From: JAWHTC01 sp032586155
GTDB lineage: Bacteria > Pseudomonadota > Alphaproteobacteria > Rhodobacterales > Rhodobacteraceae
Reading direction: 5' to 3'
DNA: 64,000 nt
Assembly: GCF_032586155.1 (NCBI RefSeq)
Contig: NZ_JAWHTC010000003.1
Coordinates: forward strand, 248,001-312,000
The notes below the pieces were generated by a model. It was not told the DNA's origin, searched no databases, and worked only from the letters and a program-made list of their open reading frames with translations. Shown one piece after another: positions 49,463 through 58,260 of the stretch. Within the stretch, counting starts at the first letter, position 1; the number at the start of each line of letters is the position of its first letter. The translations under genes and the position numbers were made by a program.

Positions 49463-49667
49463 GGCAGGCGCATTCGGGTGCTGACCGCGAGATGGATGCG
49501 CGAGGTTCCTTTCGGCCAGGCGCGGCAAGAGCGGTGTGAACCAGCGGTAAACCGAATGGTAGCAGGCGACGTGGTCCAGGGCTGCGGATGGCGTGGCTTT
49601 GGCGAATATAGTGCTGATAGTCGATCGAACCGCCAGGCAGGGTTTTGTATTCGGGTTGCTGTGTCAT
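49428..49667 (-). CDS. Small conserved-looking protein, unknown function
   Basis: A 79-residue frame with a strong ribosome-binding site (AAGGAG seven bases before the ATG at 49667). The opening MTQQPEYKTLPGGSIDYQHY has the look of a real small protein. The second half is less convincing (APECACLSCPWPELCHR) and a frame change within it cannot be excluded; its 3' end overlaps the lipoprotein gene by 35 bases on the opposite strand. It might be a recently shortened or frameshifted gene. Confidence 0.45.
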   Translation of the reverse strand: MTQQPEYKTLPGGSIDYQHYIRQSHAIRSPGPRRLLPFGLPLVHTALAAPGRKEPRASISRSAPECACLSCPWPELCHR

Positions 49668-49804
49668 CGGGTGTCTCCTTTGCTGTGTTGTGTTCATGTT
49701 GCGCCACCCGGGAAGTGCCCGCTTGAAGATGTCCTTTAGAAACTCTTGTGATTTTCTTGATTTGTACTGCGTTTCGCCTGACTCTCGGGGGAACCAAGGG
49801 GAAA

Positions 49805-50006
49805 TTGGGCCATTTCCTGCGATACTGTTTTGCCGATTGCGAGTTGGACACCAAGCGCTACACGCAGACTCGTGATGGTGCGCCGGTGGCGGTGGAACCT
49901 CGGGTGTTCGACCTGTTGGTCTGTTTGGTCTTTCTTGCCGAAAATGCGGGCGAGCAGGTCAGCAAGGATCGGTTGATCGATGTGGTCTGGGGCGGGAGTG
50001 ACCGGT
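49805..50006 (+). pseudogene. Remnant of an OmpR/CadC-type winged-helix regulator
   Basis: About 67 residues matching the start of a Trans_reg_C winged-helix domain: RYCFADCELDTKRYTQ, then GAPVAVEPRVFDLLVCLV and SKDRLIDVVWGG. These domains normally continue with a second wing and a large sensor region. Here the frame runs straight into the 3' end of the convergent slyX gene, so the second wing and everything after it are missing. A TTG at 49805 with AAGGGGAAA could start it. It looks like a gene cut by a deletion with its endpoint beside slyX. Confidence 0.6.
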
Positions 50007-50222
50007 TCAGTAATGCGGTGGCGGGGGTTCGTCGCCGGCAAAGACGTGAGAGCTGCCGCCGGCGGCCTCTCGCTCGCCTTCGCGGCGCATCAGCATCTCG
50101 ACCCGGCGTTTCAGAACGGCAATCTCGCCCTCTTGGCGCGCGATCACGTCCGAGAGTTCCTCGGTGACGCGGGTCAGGTGGGCAATGGCCTCTTCAAGCT
50201 GGGTGCGATCATCGGATGACAT
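50007..50222 (-). CDS. slyX: SlyX family protein
   Basis: A 71-residue coiled-coil protein. It begins MSSDDRTQLEEAIAHLTRVT, continues as an amphipathic helix (LSDVIARQEGEIAVLKRRVEML) and ends in PPPPHY, the C-terminus that marks SlyX. Its biochemical role is unknown even in E. coli. The longer frame upstream to 50324 is not coding. The gene ends exactly where the regulator remnant stops. Confidence 0.88.
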   Translation of the reverse strand: MSSDDRTQLEEAIAHLTRVTEELSDVIARQEGEIAVLKRRVEMLMRREGEREAAGGSSHVFAGDEPPPPHY

Positions 50223-50305
50223 GGCGTAAGCGATAGAGGAATTCTGATCTGGGTCAATAGCTCCGTCGCGCACACGGCGTAGAACTGCAGCAGAAGAAGG
50301 AGGCC

Positions 50306-50629
50306 ATGATGTCCGGATCGTCAAACATTGCCCTGATCGCAGCTGCCGCTATCGGCCTTGCCAGTGGGGTCCAAGCCTATGACGGCGAGCAATATGTCAC
50401 CTGTGGGCTGGATCCGAATGGCGACAATTTTCTGGCCCTGCGCGCCTGTGGGTCATCGAAATGCGAGATGTTGCTCAAATTGGGGCCGGGGACCTTCATG
50501 ATCTCGCTGGAACCTGTGGGGACCAAGGGCTGGCGCGAGGTGATCGTGCAAAGCGACGTAATGGACTGGTCCTACGAGGGCCCCAAGGGCTGGGTTTACG
50601 AGAAATACATCTGCTCGGCGACAAGTTAA
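50306..50629 (+). CDS. Small secreted SH3-like protein
   Basis: A 107-residue protein with a signal peptide (NIALIAAAAIGLASGVQAYD; cleavage expected after VQA). The mature part of about 80 residues is beta-rich and looks like a bacterial SH3 variant: FLALRACGSSKCEMLLKLGPG is the typical 'LN-R..P-.....G' entry, ending with GPKGWVYEKYIC. Three cysteines may form disulfides. GAAGGAGG before the ATG is a very good ribosome-binding site. It may bind peptidoglycan or peptides. Confidence 0.75.
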   Translation: MMSGSSNIALIAAAAIGLASGVQAYDGEQYVTCGLDPNGDNFLALRACGSSKCEMLLKLGPGTFMISLEPVGTKGWREVIVQSDVMDWSYEGPKGWVYEKYICSATS

Positions 50630-50714
50630 GCCTTCAATGACCGGGCCCTGCCTTGCCCCTGCGGCCCCCATCCGTTAGAGGCTTGCGCCAAGCATAAAGG
50701 CAAGGAAGAGCCCC

Positions 50715-52190
50715 ATGGCCAAGCAGAAAAAAACCCCGCGCCCCAAGGCGATCACGCCCAAGGGGTTCCGCGATTATTTCGGGTCGGACGTGACCGAGCG
50801 CGCCGAGATGCTGGCAAAGATCGCCGGGGTCTATCATGCCTATGGGTTCGACGCGCTGGAATCGTCGGCCGTCGAGACAGTCGAGGCGCTGGGCAAGTAC
50901 CTGCCCGATGTCGACCGGCCCAACGAGGGTGTGTTCGCCTGGGAAGAGGATGAGAGTGGTTGGGTGGCGCTGCGCTATGACCTGACGGCGCCACTGGCAC
51001 GGGTCTATGCCCAGCACCGCAATGACCTGCCGACGCCTTATCGCCGCTATGCGATGGGGCCGGTGTGGCGCAACGAAAAGCCCGGTCCGGGGCGCTATCG
51101 CCAGTTCTATCAATGCGATGCCGACACCGTGGGCGCGGCCAGCGTGGCAGCAGATGCCGAGATTTGCGCGCTCTTGAGCGATTGTCTTGAAACCGTGGGT
51201 ATTCCCCGTGGGGATTACATTGTCCGGGTGAACAATCGGAAGGTCCTGAATGGCGTGTTGGAGGCTATGGGCGTTACCGATGAGGTGCAATCGGCTGCGG
51301 TTCTGCGCACCATCGACAAGTTCGACAAAGTGGGCGAGGCCGGGGTGCGCGAGCTGTTGGGCAAGGGGCGGCTGGATGCCTCCGGGGCTTATATCGACGG
51401 CGTAGGACTGGCCGAGGAACAGGCCGAGCCGGTGATTGCGTTTCTGACCTCAAAGGGCGAGAGCAACGAAGAGACTCTGAGCAATCTGCGCGCCGCGATT
51501 GGTGAAAGCAGCATTGGCGCCGAGGGCGTGGCCGAGCTGGAACAGATCGGTGCACTGCTGGCCGCGCAGGGCTATGGCCCGGACCGGATCGTGATCGACC
51601 CGTCGGTCGTACGCGGTCTGGGCTATTACACTGGGCCGGTCTACGAGGCCGAGCTGACCTTTGAAATCCTCGATGACAAGGGTCGCAAGCGGCAGTTTGG
51701 ATCGGTCGCTGGCGGTGGCCGTTACGACGATCTGGTCAAGCGTTTTACGGGACAAGCTGTGCCTGCGACGGGTGTTTCCATCGGTGTTGACCGCCTGCTC
51801 GCGGCGCTGCGCGAAAAGGGTCGGATCAAGAGCCATGCACAAGGCCCGGTGGTCGTGACCGTAATGGACCGCGACCGGATGGCCGACTATCAGGCCATGG
51901 TGGGCGAGCTGCGCCAAGCAGGCATCCGCGCCGAGGTTTACCTGGGCAATCCGAAGAATTTTGGCAACCAGCTGAAATACGCGGACAAACGCGAAAGCCC
52001 AGTGGCGATTATTGCAGGCAGCGACGAGTTCGACGCCGGCAAGGTGCAGATCAAGGACCTGATCCTGGGTGCGAAGATTGCCGAGAACGCGACGTTGGAA
52101 GAGTGGAAAGAGCGCCCCAGCCAGTTTGAAGTGGCGCGCACAGACCTTGTGGCCAAGGTGCGTGAGATTCTGGACGGGCAGGACGACTGA
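50715..52190 (+). CDS. hisS: Histidyl-tRNA synthetase (alphaproteobacterial type)
   Basis: A 491-residue class II synthetase that charges tRNA-His. Motif 1 (PKGFRDYF), the motif 2 loop (GPVWRNEKPGPGRYRQFYQC), RGLGYYTGPVYE for the histidine A-box, and motif 3 (GVSIGVDRLL) are all present. It is longer than the E. coli enzyme (424 residues), with an insertion and a C-terminal anticodon domain. The motif 2 loop differs from the usual bacterial form, as expected for enzymes that read tRNA-His without the G(-1):C73 pair. First gene of hisS-hisZ-hisG. Confidence 0.97.
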   Translation: MAKQKKTPRPKAITPKGFRDYFGSDVTERAEMLAKIAGVYHAYGFDALESSAVETVEALGKYLPDVDRPNEGVFAWEEDESGWVALRYDLTAPLARVYAQHRNDLPTPYRRYAMGPVWRNEKPGPGRYRQFYQCDADTVGAASVAADAEICALLSDCLETVGIPRGDYIVRVNNRKVLNGVLEAMGVTDEVQSAAVLRTIDKFDKVGEAGVRELLGKGRLDASGAYIDGVGLAEEQAEPVIAFLTSKGESNEETLSNLRAAIGESSIGAEGVAELEQIGALLAAQGYGPDRIVIDPSVVRGLGYYTGPVYEAELTFEILDDKGRKRQFGSVAGGGRYDDLVKRFTGQAVPATGVSIGVDRLLAALREKGRIKSHAQGPVVVTVMDRDRMADYQAMVGELRQAGIRAEVYLGNPKNFGNQLKYADKRESPVAIIAGSDEFDAGKVQIKDLILGAKIAENATLEEWKERPSQFEVARTDLVAKVREILDGQDD

Positions 52191-53293
52191 TGCCCATTCG
52201 TGCGGCAAAACGGGCCGAGGCGGCGCGCCTCAAGGCGCTCTTTGAGGCTGAAGGCGCACAAGCGGTTGAGGCGGCAATCCTGCTGCCTGCCGAGACGCTG
52301 CTGGACCTATATGGCGAGGATATCCGGGCGCGGGCCTATGTGACCTCGGATGCGCTGCGCGGTGAGCAGATGTTACGTCCCGATTTCACCGTGCCGGTGG
52401 TGCAAATGCATATGGACCACGGCGCCGAACCGGCGCGCTATACCTATGCAGGCGAGGTGTTCCGCCGTCAGGAAGACGATGCGGCAAGGGCCAATGAATA
52501 CCTGCAGGTCGGCTACGAGATTTTCGACCGCGACAACCCGGCGGCGGCGGATGCCGAGGTGTTTGCCCTGATCGAAGGCACGCTCAAGGGCCTGCCGGTG
52601 CGGGCGGCCAGTGGCGATATCGGCATCCTTACCGCTGCCGTAGCTGGACTCCACACGACCGACCGCCGCAAGGAGGCTCTGATGCGCCATATCTGGCGGC
52701 CCAAACGGTTCCGGGCGCTGATCGAGCGGTTCTCGGGGCGCGTTGAAGTACCGCCGACGCGTCAAGCGCTGCTGGCCGCATTGGAGCCGTTGGAGAACCT
52801 GCCACCGGCCATCGGACTGCGGACACGCGACGAGATCGGCAAGCGGATCACCGCGCTACATGAAGATGCCGTCGCCGCGCCGATTTCCAAGGCCGAAGTC
52901 GAGCTGATGGAGGCGATCCTGTCGGTGCGCCAGACGGTTCCCAATGCGGTGGAGCGACTGCGCGACATTGCGGTCGACATGCCGGCGATTTCGACGGCGG
53001 TTGAACGGCTGGCCGACCGAGCCGATGCGATGGCGGTGCGGGGCGTTGATGTGGACAAGCTCGAATTCGAGGCCTCGTACGGGCGCAGCCACATGGAGTA
53101 TTACGACGGGTTTGTCTTTGGCTTCTATGCCGTGGGCCGCCCTGATTTACCGGCAGTGGCCAGTGGCGGGCGCTATGACGCGCTGACCCGACGATTGGGC
53201 CAGGGTGACGAGATCCCGGCAGTGGGCGGCGTGGTGCGCCCGGGGCTGATGCTGGAACTGTCGGAGGAACTGGCCAAAGGAGACGGGGCATGA
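52190..53293 (+). CDS. hisZ: ATP phosphoribosyltransferase regulatory subunit
   Basis: A 367-residue HisRS-like protein that has lost aminoacylation motifs and instead activates and feedback-regulates short HisG in histidine biosynthesis. It keeps parts of the class II fold: MLRPDFTVPVVQMHMDHG, ARYTYAGEVFRRQE and the late MEYYDGFVFGFYA. Its ATG overlaps the hisS stop by one base and its end overlaps hisG by four. Confidence 0.95.
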   Translation: MPIRAAKRAEAARLKALFEAEGAQAVEAAILLPAETLLDLYGEDIRARAYVTSDALRGEQMLRPDFTVPVVQMHMDHGAEPARYTYAGEVFRRQEDDAARANEYLQVGYEIFDRDNPAAADAEVFALIEGTLKGLPVRAASGDIGILTAAVAGLHTTDRRKEALMRHIWRPKRFRALIERFSGRVEVPPTRQALLAALEPLENLPPAIGLRTRDEIGKRITALHEDAVAAPISKAEVELMEAILSVRQTVPNAVERLRDIAVDMPAISTAVERLADRADAMAVRGVDVDKLEFEASYGRSHMEYYDGFVFGFYAVGRPDLPAVASGGRYDALTRRLGQGDEIPAVGGVVRPGLMLELSEELAKGDGA

Positions 53294-53985
53294 GTATCAA
53301 GCTCGGTGTGCCCTCGAAGGGCCGGTTGATGGAGAAGACCTTTGATTGGTTCGGCGAGCGCGGCGTGGTGCTGAGCCGGACCGGATCGGATCGCGAGTAC
53401 TCTGGGGCCGTCGAAGGAGTGGACGGGATCGAATTGGTGCTTCTGTCGGCCGGGGAAATCCCCCGCGAGCTGGCGGCTGGGCGCATCCATCTGGGCGTGA
53501 CCGGTACCGACCTGATCCGCGAGAAACTGGGCGGCTGGGAACGCCAGGTTGAAGAGCTGGCGCCGCTGGGCTTTGGCCATGCGGACCTGATCATCGCGGT
53601 GCCCGCTTTCTGGATCGATGTCGACCTGCTGGACGATCTGGATGCGGCGGCAGCGGCGTTTCGAACCGAACACGGTTTCCGGCTGCGGATTGCCACCAAG
53701 TATCACCGGCTGGTGCGCGAGTTCCTGCGCGATCATGGCGTGGCTGATTACCAGCTGGTCGACAGCCAGGGTGCCACCGAGGGCACGGTGAAGAACGAAA
53801 CCGCCGAGGCGGTGGCCGATATCACCTCGACCGGGGACACGCTTCGGGCCAACCACCTGAAGATTCTGAAAGACGGGTTGGTGCTGAAATCCCAGGCGAC
53901 GCTGTTCCGGTCGCGGATGGTCGAATGTGACAACGCGGAGCGGAGGGCGCTGGCGGGGCTGCTGGAACGGTTGGGCGCGCGCTGA
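53290..53985 (+). CDS. hisG: ATP phosphoribosyltransferase, short form
   Basis: A 231-residue catalytic subunit for the first step of histidine biosynthesis. The short form lacks the C-terminal regulatory domain, so HisZ is needed, and hisZ is coupled upstream. Motifs: PSKGRLMEKTFDWF at the N-terminus, GVTGTDLIRE, and the PRPP loop AVADITSTGDTLRANHL. Full length. Confidence 0.97.
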   Translation: MSIKLGVPSKGRLMEKTFDWFGERGVVLSRTGSDREYSGAVEGVDGIELVLLSAGEIPRELAAGRIHLGVTGTDLIREKLGGWERQVEELAPLGFGHADLIIAVPAFWIDVDLLDDLDAAAAAFRTEHGFRLRIATKYHRLVREFLRDHGVADYQLVDSQGATEGTVKNETAEAVADITSTGDTLRANHLKILKDGLVLKSQATLFRSRMVECDNAERRALAGLLERLGAR

Positions 53986-54070
53986 TCTCAGGGTGCGACC
54001 TTGGCCAAGCCGCCTTGCCTTTGGTCGAGAGGCAGGTAGGCTGAGACGTCAGTCAGCCTCGGAGGTCCAC

Positions 54071-54661
54071 ATGCCGCTTATTCCCTCATTGCCGGAAACG
54101 ACACATCTGAGCGATCTTTTGTTGCGGTTCCCACGCCACATCGAACCGCTCATGGCGTTGAACAACAGCATTTTGCGCGCAGACGGGGCCCTGAGTTTTG
54201 CTGAGCGCGAGCTGATTGCCGCTTTCGTTTCGGGGCTGAATGCCTGCAATTTCTGTTACGGGTCGCATGCCATCTATGCCCGTGCTTTCGGTGTTGACGA
54301 GGACATGTTGCAGGCCCTGGTCGATGATTTCGACAACGCTCCGATCGAGGATCGCTATCGCCCGTTGCTGGCTTATGTCAGGAAGCTCAACACTCTGCCC
54401 AGCAAGCTGGTCCAGGCGGATGCCGATGCAGTGTTTTCTGCCGGCTGGAGCGAGGAGGCATTGGTCGAGGCGGTCGAAGTCACCGCGATGTTCAATTTCA
54501 TGAACCGGCTGATCGAGGGTACCGGTGTGAACTTCGATTATGGCGGTGACGAAGCGCGCCATACAATTGCATCCAAGGACGAAGACACGTTGCGCGACAG
54601 TTACCGGCTTTATGGCGAGAAGCTGATCCAGATGGCTACGCGGGCCGGGTCCGTAGAGTGA
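54071..54661 (+). CDS. AhpD / carboxymuconolactone decarboxylase-like peroxidase-related protein
   Basis: A 196-residue protein of the AhpD-like fold. The redox motif is NACNFCYGSH, where CxxC and the nearby His form the thiol proton relay typical of AhpD. LLRFPRHIEPLMALNNSIL and VEVTAMFNFMNRL are other family stretches. It may reduce peroxides or repair oxidised thiols. GGAGG lies before the ATG at 54071. Confidence 0.85.
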   Translation: MPLIPSLPETTHLSDLLLRFPRHIEPLMALNNSILRADGALSFAERELIAAFVSGLNACNFCYGSHAIYARAFGVDEDMLQALVDDFDNAPIEDRYRPLLAYVRKLNTLPSKLVQADADAVFSAGWSEEALVEAVEVTAMFNFMNRLIEGTGVNFDYGGDEARHTIASKDEDTLRDSYRLYGEKLIQMATRAGSVE

Positions 54662-54679
54662 CGGTAAGTAGCGTTCGGC

Positions 54680-55114
54680 CTACAGTACGCCGATCTCGGC
54701 CAGCTTGGCGCTGAGATCCGGGGGAATGTCGTCGTCACTCTCGCGTCCAAGGGCCAGGTCGGGCGGGGCATCTGCGGGATCGAGATAGCGCCAGCCCTGG
54801 AACGGGCGTTTCAGGGCGGGCGCAACCCGGTAGAGTTCGGGGTCAAGAACAAAGGCACAACGGCGAATGCCGTCTTCGCCGATCACCTCGTCGAATCGCA
54901 GGATGCGTTGACGGCATTGCACCGCCCCCTTGATCACCCAATAGATCGAGCCGCCACGAAGAATCTGTGCCTCGCGGCGTGGCCACATCCGCGTGATGTG
55001 ACGCGGCAACCCGTCATCGTAGTGGGCACGGCGTGTTTCCTGCCATGCGGCCAGCGTTTCGACGCTTTCGCTGCCGACGGAGAGCTTGATCAGATGCGTG
55101 ATTTTGTTCGTCAA
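54680..55114 (-). CDS. DUF1489 family protein with TTG start
   Basis: A 144-residue protein of an alphaproteobacterial family of unknown function (DUF1489). The homology begins at the residue pattern TNKITHLIKLSVGSESVE, and the first codon at that point is TTG (55114-55112); no in-frame ATG fits. A G-rich stretch (GGGGG) lies about ten bases upstream. Other conserved parts are TRRAHYDDGLPRHITRMWP, SIYWVIKGAVQCRQRI and a PFQGWRYLDPADAPPDL end. It seems to be monocistronic. Confidence 0.8.
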   Translation of the reverse strand: MTNKITHLIKLSVGSESVETLAAWQETRRAHYDDGLPRHITRMWPRREAQILRGGSIYWVIKGAVQCRQRILRFDEVIGEDGIRRCAFVLDPELYRVAPALKRPFQGWRYLDPADAPPDLALGRESDDDIPPDLSAKLAEIGVL

Positions 55115-55297
55115 TTGTTCTGACCCCCTAGATGTGGTAGGGTAAAGGCCTTCCGCCGATTCTGCCAGCGCTCTGACAAAAGCGCCCTGTTTGCCACGGC
55201 GAAGAATGAATCGTGCGCCCTTCCGCTTTAAATGTTTCGCGGCGCTGCGGTGCCTGCTAATGACGAAACCCTGCAATTTCCAACACGGGACCCTGAC

Positions 55298-57562
55298 ATG
55301 AGCCGTTTCGCTGCCCCCATCGCCGAACAGATATGGGACATGAAATACCGCCTGAAACAGGCGGATGGCACACCCGTGGACCTCAGCGTCGAGGACAGCT
55401 GGCGGCGGATCGCTCGGGCCCTGGCCAAGGTCGAGAAGGAACCCGAGGTCTGGGAAGACCGCTTCTATCACGCGCTTGAGGATTTCAAATTCCTGCCGGC
55501 GGGCCGGATCACCGCCGGGGCCGGCACGGCGCGCAACGTGACGCTGTTCAACTGTTTCGTGATGGGCACCATACCCGACAGTATGGGCGGTATTTTCGAC
55601 ATGCTGAAAGAGGCCGCACTGACCATGCAGCAGGGCGGCGGCATCGGCTATGATTTCAGCACGATCCGACCCAAGGGTGCGGATGTGAAGGGCGTGTCAG
55701 CGGATGCCAGCGGGCCGCTCAGCTTCATGGATGTGTGGGATGCGATGTGCCGCACGATTATGAGTGCCGGGTCGCGTCGTGGGGCGATGATGGCGACAAT
55801 GCGCTGCGATCATCCGGACATCGAGGATTTCATCACCGCCAAGGCGGATGCGGCGCGGCTCAGGATGTTCAACATGTCGGTGCTGATCACCGATGATTTC
55901 ATGGATGCGGTCAAGGCCGACGGCCCGTGGGACCTACGCTTCACGGGCAAGATCTATCACACCGTGCTGGCGCGCGATTTGTGGAACCGGATCATGCGCG
56001 CAACCTATGATTATGCCGAGCCGGGGGTGATCTTCATCGACCGGATCAACGCGATGAACAACCTCAGCTATTGCGAGGATATCGCCGCGACGAACCCGTG
56101 CGGCGAACAGCCTCTGCCGCCCTATGGCGCTTGCCTGTTGGGTTCAATCAACCTGGCGCGGCTGGTGAAAGCGCCATTCGAAGAGGCAGCTGAGTTGGAC
56201 CAGGCGGAAATGACCGACCTGGTGGCGACAGCGGTGCGGATGATGGACAACACCGTCGATGCCAGCCGCTTCCCGCTTGAGGCGCAGGCGCAGGAGGCCC
56301 AGGCCAAGCGGCGGATCGGGTTGGGGGTGACGGGCCTTGCGGATGCCTTGCTGATGGTTGGCCTGCGCTATGGCGGCGACGAAGCTGCGGCGCAGACCGA
56401 GGAATGGCTCAAGGCAATTGCCCACGCGGCCTATGGCGCTTCGGTCGATCTGGCCCGCGAGAAGGGGGCGTTCCCGCTGTTTGATGCCGAGAAATATCTT
56501 GCAAGCGGATCGCTCACCCACATGGACGAAGACCTGCGCACACAGATTGCCGAACATGGCATCCGTAACGCGCTTCTGACCTCGATTGCGCCCACGGGGA
56601 CGATCTCGCTCTATGCCGGGAACGTCTCTAGCGGGATCGAACCGGTCTTTGCCTATGCCTATACTCGCAAGGTGCTGCAGAAAGATGGCTCGCGCACCGA
56701 GGAAGAGGTGGTGGATTACGCCGTGGCGCTGTGGCGTGAGAAATTCGGTGACAAGGAGTTGCCGGAGTATTTCGTCAATGCCCAGACGCTGGCGCCCGGC
56801 GATCACGTCAAGATGCAGGCGGCAGCGCAGAAATGGGTCGACTCGTCGATTTCAAAGACGATTAACGTACCCGAAGACATTGATTTCGAAGCCTTCAAGA
56901 ATGTCTATGCCCAGGCTTACGAGACTGGCTGCAAGGGCTGCACCACCTATCGGCCGAATGATGTGACCGGGTCGGTGCTGAGCGTCAGTGAACAGAGTGA
57001 CGCCGCACCCGAGGCGGACCAGGGGGCCGAGGTGGTGTATATGACCGAACCGCTGGATCGTCCGCAGGCGCTGGAGGGGGCGACCTACAAGCTGAAATGG
57101 CCAGATAGCGAACATGCGATTTACCTGACGGTGAACGATATCACGGTCGGTGGACGACGCCGGCCGTTCGAGGTGTTTATCAACTCGAAGAACATGGAGC
57201 ATTTCGCCTGGACCGTGGCGCTGACCCGGATGATCAGTGCCGTGTTCCGGCGTGGCGGTGATGTGAGCTTCGTGGTCGAAGAACTGAAAGCGGTGTTCGA
57301 CCCGCGCGGCGGGGCCTGGATGCAGGGCAAGTACATCCCGTCGATCCTGGCGGCCATCGGTGGCGTGATTGAGCGCCACCTGATCGCCATCGGGTTTATC
57401 GAGGGCGAGGGAATGGGGCTCAAATCCGATCCGCAGGCGCAGGTGGTGAACATGGAAGGCGCGCCCAAGGGGCCGGCCTGTCCCAGTTGTGGCCAGTATG
57501 ACATGCGCATGATCGAGGGCTGCATGACCTGCGGTTCCTGCGGCCATTCCAAGTGCGGCTGA
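55298..57562 (+). CDS. nrdJ: Adenosylcobalamin-dependent ribonucleoside-diphosphate reductase (class II)
   Basis: A 754-residue B12-dependent ribonucleotide reductase that works with or without oxygen. The catalytic-site pieces are NATNPCGEQPLPPYGACLLG-type (here TNPCGEQPLPPYGACLLG), with LFNCFVMG and SRRGAMMATMRCDHPDIE earlier in the barrel. The C-terminal CPSCGQYDMRMIEGCMTCGS and HSKCG form the redox/zinc tail of this family. The ATG at 55298 is at the homology start, just after GGGACCC. I see no cobalamin riboswitch or NrdR box in the 180 bases upstream. It lies next to the nor operon. Confidence 0.95.
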   Translation: MSRFAAPIAEQIWDMKYRLKQADGTPVDLSVEDSWRRIARALAKVEKEPEVWEDRFYHALEDFKFLPAGRITAGAGTARNVTLFNCFVMGTIPDSMGGIFDMLKEAALTMQQGGGIGYDFSTIRPKGADVKGVSADASGPLSFMDVWDAMCRTIMSAGSRRGAMMATMRCDHPDIEDFITAKADAARLRMFNMSVLITDDFMDAVKADGPWDLRFTGKIYHTVLARDLWNRIMRATYDYAEPGVIFIDRINAMNNLSYCEDIAATNPCGEQPLPPYGACLLGSINLARLVKAPFEEAAELDQAEMTDLVATAVRMMDNTVDASRFPLEAQAQEAQAKRRIGLGVTGLADALLMVGLRYGGDEAAAQTEEWLKAIAHAAYGASVDLAREKGAFPLFDAEKYLASGSLTHMDEDLRTQIAEHGIRNALLTSIAPTGTISLYAGNVSSGIEPVFAYAYTRKVLQKDGSRTEEEVVDYAVALWREKFGDKELPEYFVNAQTLAPGDHVKMQAAAQKWVDSSISKTINVPEDIDFEAFKNVYAQAYETGCKGCTTYRPNDVTGSVLSVSEQSDAAPEADQGAEVVYMTEPLDRPQALEGATYKLKWPDSEHAIYLTVNDITVGGRRRPFEVFINSKNMEHFAWTVALTRMISAVFRRGGDVSFVVEELKAVFDPRGGAWMQGKYIPSILAAIGGVIERHLIAIGFIEGEGMGLKSDPQAQVVNMEGAPKGPACPSCGQYDMRMIEGCMTCGSCGHSKCG

Positions 57563-57715
57563 CCCCTCGGTTTTCCCCCAGGTTCAGCCGCGAATCCCCC
57601 GTTAGAGTCTCGGTCGCTTGGGGCGCTAAAACTGCTTAAAGGTATGGTGTTGGGGCGTTTTCGCGTCGCTTTTACGGGTCTGAACCCCGATCACGATCTG
57701 GATTCACTTCACCGC

Positions 57716-57729
57716 TTAACAATTATCAA
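57716..57729. promoter_or_regulatory. FNR/NNR-type box upstream of norC
   Basis: TTAAC-aatt-ATCAA fits the FNR/NNR consensus TTGAT/C-N4-ATCAA with one mismatch in the left half. Its centre is about 64 bases before the norC start, which puts a class II promoter start near 57764. The regulator encoded at the other end of the operon carries the matching Glu-x-x-Ser-Arg recognition residues. Confidence 0.6.
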
Positions 57730-57786
57730 GGCCAGTGTGGCCTGGCTCCTCTACGGCTGAAAGCGGTAACTGAGCTGGAGGCCGAT

Positions 57787-58239
57787 ATGCGTGAAGTCAT
57801 GACAAAGACCATGGCCCGCAATGTGTTTTACGGCGGCTCGTTGTTCTTCATTGTGATCTTTCTGATCATGTCGGCGCAGTCGGTGCAATACATCAAGAAT
57901 GTATCCACCGCGAACGCCGAATTGACGGACAGCGTGGCCCGCGGCAAGCACGTGTGGGAAAAACATGCCTGCATCAACTGCCACACTCTGATGGGGGAAG
58001 GGGCTTACTTTGCGCCCGAACTGCAGAATGTGATGGCACGTTGGGACGTGGCAGAAGACCCGGAAGATGCGTTTGAAACGCTGAAAGGTTGGATGGAATC
58101 CCAACCCACCGGTATCGAGGGGCGTCGTCAGATGCCGCAATTCAATCTGAGCGACGATGAAATCCGCGACCTTGCGGAATTCTTCCTGTGGGTCAACAAA
58201 ATCGACGCCCAGGGCTGGCCGCCGAATGATGCGGGCTAA
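57787..58239 (+). CDS. norC: Nitric oxide reductase cytochrome c subunit
   Basis: A 150-residue membrane-anchored cytochrome c that passes electrons to NorB. One N-terminal helix (FYGGSLFFIVIFLIMSAQSV) anchors it in the inner membrane. The haem c motif is CINCHTLMGEG (CxxCH), and the distal Met lies in RRQMPQFNLSD. Full length. First gene of norCBQDEF, behind the FNR/NNR-type box. Confidence 0.97.
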   Translation: MREVMTKTMARNVFYGGSLFFIVIFLIMSAQSVQYIKNVSTANAELTDSVARGKHVWEKHACINCHTLMGEGAYFAPELQNVMARWDVAEDPEDAFETLKGWMESQPTGIEGRRQMPQFNLSDDEIRDLAEFFLWVNKIDAQGWPPNDAG

Positions 58240-58260
58240 GGCGGTCAAGGAGGACGCGAT

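Noticed and set aside
48167..49528. 453-residue minus-strand frame over the lipoprotein gene
   Set aside because: Shadow caused by codon bias; the plus-strand frame has a clear lipobox and repeats.
55115..55297. Cobalamin riboswitch before nrdJ
   Set aside because: The B12 box and core motifs cannot be found; only ordinary leader sequence is seen.
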